Shown piece after piece: positions 57,038-64,000 of a stretch of DNA of 64,000 bases. Each line of letters begins with the position of its first letter. The first letter of the stretch is position 1. The translations under genes were made by a program, and so were the position numbers. Source of the DNA: Sinisalibacter lacisalsi (GTDB lineage: Bacteria > Pseudomonadota > Alphaproteobacteria > Rhodobacterales > Rhodobacteraceae); the NCBI RefSeq assembly GCF_014640115.1, contig NZ_BMGI01000003.1:186001-250000 (forward strand), in the 5' to 3' direction. Under the pieces are notes generated by a model that was not told where the DNA came from, did not search any database, and saw only the letters and a list, made by a program, of their open reading frames with translations.

Positions 57038-58795
57038 TTACAGCCCGAAACTTCCCAAGGGGTAATACCGCACCGGGTCGCCGGGCGCGATCTCCTGCGC
57101 CTGCTCGCCGATCTCGACGAGCCCGCTGGCCCAGGCGAGCCCGGAGATCATCCCCGAACTGTCGGCACGGAAGAGGTCTGCCCGGCCCTCGGCGGTGAGC
57201 CGCGCGCGCAGAAACTCGCGCCGCCCGGCACGCTTGGTCATGGCGAAGGCGGCCGGAACGGTGAACCCCGGCGCCTCGAGCCAGGCGCCGCCCGCGAGCA
57301 CCGACAGCGCCGGGCGGGCGAAGAGCAGGGCGGTGACGAAGGCCGAAACCGGGTTGCCCGGCAGGCCGAAGAGCGGCAGGCCTTGCCATTGTCCGAGCAG
57401 GAGCGGCTTGCCCGGCTTCAGCGCCACGCGCCATTGCGTCACCCGTCCCTCGCTGCCCAGCAGCGCCGAGACGTGATCCTCCTCCCCCGCCGAGGCACCG
57501 CCCGAAGTGATCAGCACATCCACCGCCGCCGCCGCCTTGTCGAGCGTGGTGCGCAGGGTGTCGCGGTCGTCGGGCACGTGTCCAAGGTCTATCGCCTTGT
57601 GCCCCCAGCGCGCGGCGAGGGCCAGAAGCATCGGGCGGTTGGCGTCGTAGGTGCGGGCGGGGTCGCGCGTGCTGCCCGGTGCGGCGAGTTCGTCGCCGGT
57701 CGAGAGCACGCCCACGCGCAACCGGCTGCGCACCGCAACCTCGCCCAGCCCGAGCACCGCGAGCAGCCCGACTTCGCCCGGCCCAAGCAGGGTGCCTGCA
57801 GCAAGAGCCACCGCACCTTCGGCCACGTCCTCGCCTTTTGCCCGCGTGTTGCTCCCGGGTGCGACGGCGCTGTCGAAGTGCAGCAAGCCGTTTTCCGCCC
57901 GCGCGCGCTCCTGCATCACCACCGAGTCTGTGCCCTCCGGCATCAGCGCGCCGGTGAGGATCTTCACCGCGTGGCCGGGCGGCACCTGCCCCGGATAGGG
58001 CGCGCCCGCCGCCGAGCGGCCATCCAGCAGCGTGAGCGCCGCCTCGCCGGTGGCGGGCAGCGAGGCATGGGCGAAGGCAAAACCGTCCATCGCCGAATTC
58101 GTTCCCGGCGGGTTGGCCCTGAGCGCGACGGCATCGGCGGCGAGGATGCGCGCGGCGGCTTCGCCCAGCGCCACTGTTTCCTGCCCCGTCACCGCCGAGA
58201 GCGCGCCGCGCAGCGCCGCCTGCGCCTCGTCGACACTTGCCATGCCCTGCAACTGGGGCGGATCGAAACAGGCCGCGCTCGGGCCTTCCTCCGCCGTGCG
58301 CCGCAGACCGGTTTCGGCAAGGATGAAGTCGGCGATGGCGCGGGTGTCGTCGAGGTCGAGGGTAGGCACGGGCAGCCCTTCGATCGGCTGGTCGGTGGCC
58401 ACGGCGCGCACCGTCGGGTCTTCGGGCTGGATCAGGCTGCGGCCCTCGCCCTCGCGGAACACTTCCACCTTGGGATGCGAGTCGCGCTTGTAGCCCTCGA
58501 CCAGCACGAGATCGACGGGCGCGAGCTTGGCCAGCACCTCCGTCAGCGGCGGCTCGGCTTCGTCGCCCAACTCGTGCAGCAGCGCCCAGCGCTGGTGCGA
58601 AGCGAGCAGCACCTCGCGGGCGCCCGCCGCGCGGTGGCGGTAGCTGTCCTTTCCCGGTCGGTCGAGATCGAAGCGGTGGTGGGTGTGCTTGACCGTCGAC
58701 ACGGTGAAGCCCCGCGCCCGAACGTCGGTGACCAGCCGTTCCATCAGGCTTGTCTTTCCGGCGTTTTTCCAGCCGATCACACCGTAAATCCTCAT
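57038..58795 (-). CDS. moeA: MobB-MoeA fusion: molybdopterin guanine dinucleotide adaptor and molybdopterin molybdotransferase
   Basis: A 585-residue fusion acting in molybdenum cofactor synthesis. Residues 1-165 are MobB, a GTP-binding adaptor with P-loop GWKNAGKTS (8-16) and VLVEGYKRDSHPK. From about residue 185 the MoeA domains follow, with NPPGTNSAMDGFAFA, TGDELAAPGS, TSGGASAGEEDHV and GLPGNPVSAFV; MoeA inserts molybdate into adenylated molybdopterin. No stop or frameshift separates the halves. The start ATG at 58795 overlaps the mobA stop as ATGA. Confidence 0.94.
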   Translation of the reverse strand: MRIYGVIGWKNAGKTSLMERLVTDVRARGFTVSTVKHTHHRFDLDRPGKDSYRHRAAGAREVLLASHQRWALLHELGDEAEPPLTEVLAKLAPVDLVLVEGYKRDSHPKVEVFREGEGRSLIQPEDPTVRAVATDQPIEGLPVPTLDLDDTRAIADFILAETGLRRTAEEGPSAACFDPPQLQGMASVDEAQAALRGALSAVTGQETVALGEAAARILAADAVALRANPPGTNSAMDGFAFAHASLPATGEAALTLLDGRSAAGAPYPGQVPPGHAVKILTGALMPEGTDSVVMQERARAENGLLHFDSAVAPGSNTRAKGEDVAEGAVALAAGTLLGPGEVGLLAVLGLGEVAVRSRLRVGVLSTGDELAAPGSTRDPARTYDANRPMLLALAARWGHKAIDLGHVPDDRDTLRTTLDKAAAAVDVLITSGGASAGEEDHVSALLGSEGRVTQWRVALKPGKPLLLGQWQGLPLFGLPGNPVSAFVTALLFARPALSVLAGGAWLEAPGFTVPAAFAMTKRAGRREFLRARLTAEGRADLFRADSSGMISGLAWASGLVEIGEQAQEIAPGDPVRYYPLGSFGL

Positions 58796-59397
58796 CTGCC
58801 TTCTCCTGCCAGAAGTTGTTCGGCCCGCGCGAGATCGTCGGGGGTATTGATGTTGAAGAACGGGTCGAACGGGGTGTCTTCGAATGTCGCGCGCTGCGCC
58901 CCCTTGCTCTCGGCCCATGCCCCCACCTTGCGCATGCCCGCAGCCAGATCCCGGGCGAGCGCGCTGCGAAGCGAAACCGGCCAGAGCCCGAAGGTGGGAT
59001 GCAGGCCCGAGGCGGTGGCGGCGAGCGCGATGGCGTCGTCGGGGCTGGCCGCGGCCTCGAGGCGGGCGACCAGATCGGTCGGCAGGAAGGGGGTGTCGGC
59101 GGCGGCGGTCACGATCCGCACCGCCCCCGTTTGAGCCGCCTTTTCAAGCCCGGCGAGCACGCCCGCGAGGGGGCCGGGATAATCCGGCACCGGGTCGGCG
59201 ATCACCGGCAGGCCGAACTGCGCGAAGCGGGCGGGATCGCCGTTGGCGTTGAGCACGAGCGCGGAAACCTGCGGGCGCAGCCGCTCGATCACATGGGCGA
59301 GCATCGGTCGCCCGCCGAGCGCCAACAGGGCCTTGTCGCCGCCGCCCATCCGCGTGGCCAATCCACCTGCAAGGATCACGCCCAGGGTCGTGGTCAT
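58792..59397 (-). CDS. mobA: Molybdenum cofactor guanylyltransferase
   Basis: Transfers GMP from GTP to Mo-molybdopterin, producing the MGD form used by DMSO reductase-family enzymes. The 201-residue product has the nucleotide-binding start GVILAGGLATRMGGGDKALL and VIADPVPDYPGPLAGVLAGL. TAAADTPFLPTDL supplies the metal-binding Asp. It overlaps the mobB-moeA fusion by ATGA, so the three activities are made from two coupled genes. Confidence 0.94.
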   Translation of the reverse strand: MTTTLGVILAGGLATRMGGGDKALLALGGRPMLAHVIERLRPQVSALVLNANGDPARFAQFGLPVIADPVPDYPGPLAGVLAGLEKAAQTGAVRIVTAAADTPFLPTDLVARLEAAASPDDAIALAATASGLHPTFGLWPVSLRSALARDLAAGMRKVGAWAESKGAQRATFEDTPFDPFFNINTPDDLARAEQLLAGEGR

Positions 59398-59483
59398 GGC
59401 TCGACGCCCGGAATTTGTGCTGTCGGGAATTGCATCCGCTCCGGTTTCCCCCTACCCACGCCACGCACAACCTAGGTTCTACA

Positions 59484-60194
59484 ATGTCCCGCTCCAACCC
59501 GAAATCGCTCGTCTGGCTCGGCGCGCGCGATGCCGCGCCTTTCCTGCTCGTCATTCTGCCCTTCGCGCTGCTGTTCGGCGTGGTGGCCACCGAAGCAGGG
59601 CTGAACCTCGTCGAGGTGATGGGAATGTCGGTTCTGGTGATCGCGGGGGCGGCGCAATTCGCCGCGCTTCAGCAGATGGTGGGCGACGCGCCGGTGGTGA
59701 TGGTGCTCGCCACCGCGCTGGCGGTGAACCTGCGGATGGCGATGTATTCCGCCTCGCTCACGCCATACCTCGGGGCCGCGCCGCTCTGGCAACGCGCCAT
59801 CGCGTCCTACGTGATGGTCGACCAGTCCTACATGCTCAGCATCGCGAAATATGAGACCGACCCGGAGATGACGCTCTCGGAGCGGCTGCGCTACTACTTC
59901 GGCACGATGATCCTGATCGGGCCGATGTGGTATGTGGCGAGCTTCGTCGGCGCCGTGGTCGGCAAGGCGATTCCGCCGGAGTTCGCGCTCGATTTCGCCG
60001 TGCCGATCACCTTCCTGGCGATGATCGCGCCGATGCTGCGCACGCTTGCCCATGTCGCGGCCGCGGCCACCTCGGTGATCGTCGCGCTGCTGCTCGCGGG
60101 GCTGCCCTTCGGGGCCGGGCTGCTGATCGCCGCCGCGCTTGCGATGGCGGTTGGCGCCGGTGTCGAGGTGGCGATGGAGAGGGCGCGGCCATGA
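59484..60194 (+). CDS. azlC: AzlC family branched-chain amino acid exporter subunit
   Basis: A 236-residue membrane protein with about seven helices. Family residues include PFLLVILPFALLFGVVATEA and VIAGAAQFAALQQMVG. AzlC pairs with the small AzlD protein to export branched-chain amino acids or analogues such as azaleucine. The gene following is azlD, coupled by ATGA. No clear Shine-Dalgarno is seen. It diverges from mobA with an 86-base spacer. Confidence 0.92.
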   Translation: MSRSNPKSLVWLGARDAAPFLLVILPFALLFGVVATEAGLNLVEVMGMSVLVIAGAAQFAALQQMVGDAPVVMVLATALAVNLRMAMYSASLTPYLGAAPLWQRAIASYVMVDQSYMLSIAKYETDPEMTLSERLRYYFGTMILIGPMWYVASFVGAVVGKAIPPEFALDFAVPITFLAMIAPMLRTLAHVAAAATSVIVALLLAGLPFGAGLLIAAALAMAVGAGVEVAMERARP

Positions 60195-60520
60195 GCATGA
60201 GCACGGGCGAAATCTGGACGGTGATCGCCGGCCTCGCGATCGGCACCTTCCTGATCCGGTTCTCGTTTCTCGGCATCGTCGGCAACCGGCCGCTGCCCGC
60301 CTGGCTCCTGCGGCTGTTGCGCTACACGCCGGTGGCGGTGTTGCCCGGCCTCGTCGCGCCGCTGGTGCTCTGGCCCGCGGCCACCGATGGCGCGGCCGAT
60401 CCGGCCCGCCTGCTCGCCGCCCTCGCCACGCTGGTGATCGGGTTGGTCGTGCGCAACATGCTCTTCGCCATCCTCGGCGGCGCGGCGACGCTCTATACCA
60501 TGCTCTGGCTTCTGGGCTGA
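60191..60520 (+). CDS. azlD: AzlD family branched-chain amino acid exporter subunit
   Basis: A 109-residue protein with four predicted membrane helices, the small partner of AzlC. Typical residues are AIGTFLIRFSFLGIVGNRPL and RYTPVAVLPGLVAPLVL. Its ATG overlaps the azlC stop. It is the last gene of this pair; the next gene begins 92 bases downstream. Confidence 0.92.
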   Translation: MSMSTGEIWTVIAGLAIGTFLIRFSFLGIVGNRPLPAWLLRLLRYTPVAVLPGLVAPLVLWPAATDGAADPARLLAALATLVIGLVVRNMLFAILGGAATLYTMLWLLG

Positions 60521-60612
60521 TCGCGCCGAGCTGCGTATGGGAAATACCGGGCGGAAACCCTATATTGGGAGGGCAGACCGACCGGGCCTCCCGGCAAGCC
60601 GAGGTGAACGAC

Positions 60613-61863
60613 GTGAACACCGCCAAACCTGACATCAAAGCCACGCTCGCGCGCGCCGGGCGCCCCCGCAAGGGCCTGCGAAGAATGTTTTATGCGTTGG
60701 TCGCGCTGGGCCTGGTGGCGGCACTCTGGTGGTGGGCCGCAGCCCCGAACGCCGGCGCCCCCTTTACCTACACCACCGCCCCGGTAACGCGCGGCGATCT
60801 CACCGTCACCGTGACCGCGACGGGCTCGATCGAACCTACCAATCTCGTCGAGATTTCATCGGAGCTTTCGGGCACGCTCACCGCCGTGCACGTCGACTAC
60901 AACGATCATGTAACAGCGGGCCAGGTGCTCGCCTCGCTCGACACCACCAAGCTCGAGGCTCAACTCGCGGTTCAGCGCGCCTCGCTGGCCGCCGCCGACG
61001 CGCAACTGGTGTCGGCCGAAGCCTCGCTCGCCGAGGCGCGCGAAGCCTTCACCCGTGCCCAAGGGCTCGATGAGCGCGGGCTTGTCTCCACCACCCAGCT
61101 GACGACGGCGAGAACCACGCTGGAGCGCGCCGAAGCCGCCCGCGACGTGGCCGCGGCGAATGTGGACCTCGCCCGGGCGAATGCCGAGGCCCAGGAGGCG
61201 GAACTGGAGAAAGCCTGCATCTGTTCGCCGATCGACGGCGTCGTGCTCGACGTGGCGGTCAAAACCGGACAGATCGTCGCCGCCACGATGTCGGCGCCCG
61301 AGTTGTTCACCATCGCGCAGGATCTTTCCCGCATGCAATTGCATGTCGACGTGGCCGAGGCCGATATCGGGCTTGTTGAGATCGGCAACCCGGCCACCTT
61401 CTCGGTGGAAGCCTGGAACGAGCGGGAATTTCCCGCCGAGATCACCCAGGTGCGCTATTCCTCCGAAGTGACCGACGGGCTCGTGACCTACAAGGTGATC
61501 CTCACGGTCGAGAACCCCGATCTGATCCTCCGCCCCGGCATGACGGCTGTGGCCGAGATCGTTGTGGCGGAGGTGCCTGACGCCTTGGTGGTGCCGAATG
61601 CCGCCCTGCGCTACGCCCCGCCGACCGCCACCGAAGAGGATGGTGCGAGCGGGGGGCTGCTCGGCATGATGATGCCGCGTGCGCCCGGCGACGGTGACCT
61701 GCGCGGCAAGGCCGATCCGGGCACCGTCTGGGTCATGCGCGCGGGCCAGCCCGTCGAGGTTGCGGTGGTGCCGGGCGAAAGCGACGGCAGCCGCACCGCC
61801 ATTCTGACGGGCGAGATCGCGGAGGGCGACGAGGTGGTGCTCGCCCGCATCCGCAACGAGTAG
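60613..61863 (+). CDS. MacA-like periplasmic adaptor protein
   Basis: A 416-residue membrane-fusion protein of an ABC-type export system. An N-terminal anchor helix spans about residues 21-38. The lipoyl-like hairpin half-motifs are TATGSIEPTNLVEISSELSG and VCSPIDGVVL-like ICSPIDGVVLDVAVKTGQ. Between them lies a coiled coil rich in Ala and Glu. Beta-barrel and membrane-proximal domains follow. I chose GTG at 60613 with GAGG 8 bases upstream; a GTG three codons earlier is possible. The ATP-binding and permease genes follow directly. Confidence 0.9.
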   Translation: MNTAKPDIKATLARAGRPRKGLRRMFYALVALGLVAALWWWAAAPNAGAPFTYTTAPVTRGDLTVTVTATGSIEPTNLVEISSELSGTLTAVHVDYNDHVTAGQVLASLDTTKLEAQLAVQRASLAAADAQLVSAEASLAEAREAFTRAQGLDERGLVSTTQLTTARTTLERAEAARDVAAANVDLARANAEAQEAELEKACICSPIDGVVLDVAVKTGQIVAATMSAPELFTIAQDLSRMQLHVDVAEADIGLVEIGNPATFSVEAWNEREFPAEITQVRYSSEVTDGLVTYKVILTVENPDLILRPGMTAVAEIVVAEVPDALVVPNAALRYAPPTATEEDGASGGLLGMMMPRAPGDGDLRGKADPGTVWVMRAGQPVEVAVVPGESDGSRTAILTGEIAEGDEVVLARIRNE

Positions 61864-61870
61864 AGCGGTC

Positions 61871-62584
61871 ATGCAGAACGCACCCCCGGTCATCGAGTTT
61901 CGCGATATCTCCCGGATCTATGGCACCGGGGCGGCGGAGGTCCGGGCGCTCGACGGCGTGAGCTTCAAGGTGTCGCGCGGGGAGTTCATCGCGATCATGG
62001 GGCCGTCCGGATCGGGCAAGTCGACGGCGATGAACGTGATCGGCTGTCTCGACACCCCGACCTCCGGCGAATACCTTTTCGACGGGGTGAACGTCGCCAA
62101 TCTCACCCGAGACCAGCGCGCCCTGATCCGGCGCGATTTCATCGGTTTCGTCTTCCAGGGTTTCAACCTGCTCGCCCGCACCCCGGCGATCGAGAACGTC
62201 GAACTGCCGCTGATCTACAAGGGTGTGCCGCGCGCGGCGCGGCGGCGCCAGGCGATGGAGGCGCTGGCGCGGGTGGGGCTGGCCGACTGGGCCGCGCACG
62301 ATCCTTCCGAGCTGTCCGGCGGTCAGCAACAGCGCGTGGCCATTGCCCGCGCCTTGGTGGGCAACCCGGAAGTGATCCTCGCCGACGAACCCACCGGCAA
62401 CCTCGACCAGACCCGCTCGAACGAGATCATGAAGCTGCTCGAGGGGCTCAACCACGACGGCATGACCATCGTGATGGTCACCCATGAAACCGATATGGCT
62501 GCCTATGCTCCGCGCCATATCATGATGGTCGACGGCAAGGTGGTGCGCGATGGCGTGCCCGAGCCCGGGGCGGGTGTGTCATGA
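61871..62584 (+). CDS. MacB/LolD-type ABC transporter ATP-binding protein
   Basis: A 237-residue ABC ATPase. Walker A is GPSGSGKST near residue 46, the Q-loop lies in [15 protein letters not shown], the signature is [15 protein letters not shown] and Walker B is [12 protein letters not shown]. It belongs to the mechanotransmission (MacB/LolD/FtsE) type. Unlike E. coli MacB, ATPase and permease are separate genes, joined by an ATGA overlap. It starts 7 bases after the adaptor gene. Confidence 0.95.
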   Translation: MQNAPPVIEFRDISRIYGTGAAEVRALDGVSFKVSRGEFIAIMGPSGSGKSTAMNVIGCLDTPTSGEYLFDGVNVANLTRDQRALIRRDFIGFVFQGFNLLARTPAIENVELPLIYKGVPRAARRRQAMEALARVGLADWAAHDPSELSGGQQQRVAIARALVGNPEVILADEPTGNLDQTRSNEIMKLLEGLNHDGMTIVMVTHETDMAAYAPRHIMMVDGKVVRDGVPEPGAGVS

Positions 62585-63801
62585 TCGGTGAAACCTTCGG
62601 CCTTGCCGCTCAGGCGATCGCGCGCAACGCGCTGCGCTCCTTCCTGACGACGCTCGGCATCGTGATCGGCGTGGCCGCCGTGATCGCGCTGGTCACGCTC
62701 GGGCAGGGCTCATCGGATGAGGTGACGGGCGAACTTGAAAAACTGGGCACCGATATCCTGATGGTGCGGCCGGGCGTTTCCGGCATGGGTCCGAGCGGGC
62801 CGGGCAGCCGCGGCCTTTCTGCCGAGCCGTTCACGATCGCCGACGCGGATGCGATCGAGTCCGATCTGGTCAGCATCGCCGCCGCCGCGCCCTACGGCAC
62901 GCAGCCGGTCACGGCGATCCTCGGATCGGAGACGATATCCACCCAGGTCGCGGGCACCGACAACAGGTATTTCGACGTCGTCGACTGGCCGGTGGTGCTC
63001 GGGCGCGGTTTCACCAACGCGGAGGAAACCGTGGGCCAGAGCGTGTGCATTCTCGGCGAGACGGTGCGCAAGGATCTGTTCGGCGGCGCCGATCCGGTCG
63101 GGCAGAAGATCCGGCTGGGCAGCCTGTCATGCGAGGTGATCGGCGTGCTCGAGGAAAAGGGCGCCGGAAGTTTCGGAATGGACCAGGACTCGGTTGTGCT
63201 GATCCCGATGCGGACGATGCAGAAGCGCATTCTCGGCAACCGCGATGTCAGCATGATCTATGCCGGCCTCGCGGAAGGGTTCACCACCGCGCAGGGCCTT
63301 GCCGATATCGAAGACCTGATGCGCGATCGGCGGCGAATCACCGAAGACGAGGAAGACGATTTCTATGCGATGGACATGGCGCAGATTGCCTCGATGCTGT
63401 CCGGCATCACCGGGGTGCTCACCGGTCTGCTCTCGGCGGTCGCGGCTGTGAGCCTGCTCGTCGGGGGCATCGGGATCATGAACATCATGCTGGTGAGCGT
63501 GACCGAGCGCACCCGCGAGATCGGCATTCGTCTCGCTGTCGGGGCGACGGCGGGGCAGGTGATGATGCAGTTTCTCGTCGAGGCGGTGATGCTCTCGCTA
63601 CTGGGTGGCGTGGTCGGGATCGGCCTGGGCCTCGTGATCGCCGCGGTGACGGCGTTCAACATGGCGATTCCCTTCGCGCCGAATGCCAGCGTGGTGATCG
63701 GCGCCTTCCTGTTCTCGGCTCTTGTCGGCGTCGTCTTCGGCTACTTCCCCGCCCGCCGCGCCGCCCGACTCGACCCGATCGAGGCGCTGCGCCACCAGTA
63801 G
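62581..63801 (+). CDS. MacB-type ABC transporter permease
   Basis: A 406-residue permease with the MacB layout: one helix at about residues 18-42, a large periplasmic domain (about 45-275), and three helices in the FtsX domain at the C-terminus. Recognisable blocks are NALRSFLTTLGIVIGVAAVI and GGIGIMNIMLVSVTERTREI. With the adaptor and ATPase it should form a tripartite exporter needing an outer-membrane TolC partner, which is not in the window. The substrate may be a peptide, siderophore or antibiotic; sequence does not tell. Confidence 0.94.
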   Translation: MIGETFGLAAQAIARNALRSFLTTLGIVIGVAAVIALVTLGQGSSDEVTGELEKLGTDILMVRPGVSGMGPSGPGSRGLSAEPFTIADADAIESDLVSIAAAAPYGTQPVTAILGSETISTQVAGTDNRYFDVVDWPVVLGRGFTNAEETVGQSVCILGETVRKDLFGGADPVGQKIRLGSLSCEVIGVLEEKGAGSFGMDQDSVVLIPMRTMQKRILGNRDVSMIYAGLAEGFTTAQGLADIEDLMRDRRRITEDEEDDFYAMDMAQIASMLSGITGVLTGLLSAVAAVSLLVGGIGIMNIMLVSVTERTREIGIRLAVGATAGQVMMQFLVEAVMLSLLGGVVGIGLGLVIAAVTAFNMAIPFAPNASVVIGAFLFSALVGVVFGYFPARRAARLDPIEALRHQ

Positions 63802-63820
63802 CGGCGGGGCCGTCCGGGAT

Positions 63821-64000
63821 TCAGGCGGCGAGGCCCTTGGAGCCCATGTCGAGGTATTTGCGGCGGCGATCCTTGCGCAGCGCGTCGGGCTTCTTTTCCG
63901 AGAGCGCCTTCAGTTCCACTTCCAGCGCCTTGCCAACGGCACGGATGGTGTCTTCGCGGCCGCGCTGGGCGCCGCCGATCGGCTCCGAGATGATCCGGTC
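63821..64000 (-). CDS. accA: Acetyl-CoA carboxylase carboxyltransferase subunit alpha (C-terminal end, cut by window)
   Basis: Only the last 59 codons lie in the window. The translated end reads from [17 protein letters not shown] through a Lys/Arg-rich stretch to [11 protein letters not shown], matching the C-terminus of AccA, which with AccD forms the carboxyltransferase that makes malonyl-CoA. It is convergent with the MacB-type permease gene, with 19 bases between stops. Confidence 0.9.
   Translation of the reverse strand, partial: DRIISEPIGGAQRGREDTIRAVGKALEVELKALSEKKPDALRKDRRRKYLDMGSKGLAA

Overview
The window is high-GC, gene-dense DNA from an alphaproteobacterium, most likely a Rhodobacteraceae (roseobacter-type) chromosome. 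Supporting signs are a COQ9-family gene divergent from rpsU, a TrcR (DUF1013) regulator, an alphaproteobacterial LexA box (GTTC-N7-GTTC), a TTAA-N7-TTAAC CtrA-type box, aerobic cobaltochelatase CobN, a split MnmC, and short intergenic repeats with an AGGTATTTT core. I see no transposase, prophage, CRISPR array, rRNA or tRNA gene. Both window ends cut a gene: an alpha-2-macroglobulin gene on the left and accA on the right.

Layout. 1-5.1 kb: alpha-2-macroglobulin and its usual partner PBP1C, then a small periplasmic protein. 5.2-13 kb: trcR, RNase T2, a quinone-linked group (COQ9, two quinone oxidoreductases, MAPEG), rpsU, an FMN reductase and a TPP-dependent enzyme. 13-23.2 kb: cobalamin block 1, with cobO behind a CidA/LrgB pair, cobN, and cbiM-cobW-GNAT behind a cobalamin riboswitch. 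23.4-29.6 kb: smc, a YbjN protein, an unknown protein and an MltB-type transglycosylase. 29.7-31.9 kb: cobalamin block 2 (DUF1636, cobC, cbiB). 32-45 kb: housekeeping genes including split mnmC, a Slt-type transglycosylase, dapA-trmO-smpB, a fmt/deformylase triplet, a PatB-type lyase and an L,D-transpeptidase. 45.2-51.6 kb: cobalamin block 3 (cbiX-cobH-cobL-cobI-cbiG/cobJ-cobM). 51.8-64 kb: glutathionyl-hydroquinone reductase, zapE, an MFS carrier, SOS-boxed imuB, molybdenum cofactor genes (mobA, mobB-moeA), azlCD, a MacAB-type export system and the end of accA.

How the genes work together. The cobalamin genes cover cobalt uptake (cbiM), a putative metallochaperone (cobW), cobalt chelation (cobN, plus a CbiX-like protein), corrin ring methylation and rearrangement (cobI, cobJ, cobM, cobL, cobH), adenosylation (cobO) and aminopropanol arm attachment (cobC, cbiB). 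cobA, cobG/cobZ, cobF, cobK, cobB, cobS, cobT, cobQ, cobP, cobU and cobV are not in the window. Most gene pairs inside operons overlap by ATGA, GTGA or TGATG, which points to translational coupling.

The most unusual items are a deformylase paralogue that has lost a metal-ligand Cys and the catalytic Glu, a 21-codon leader ORF coupled to cbiX, a CbiX protein with a duplicated Cys-rich block and a His-rich tail, a structured 260-base intergenic stretch downstream of cobO, and a solitary SOS-controlled imuB.
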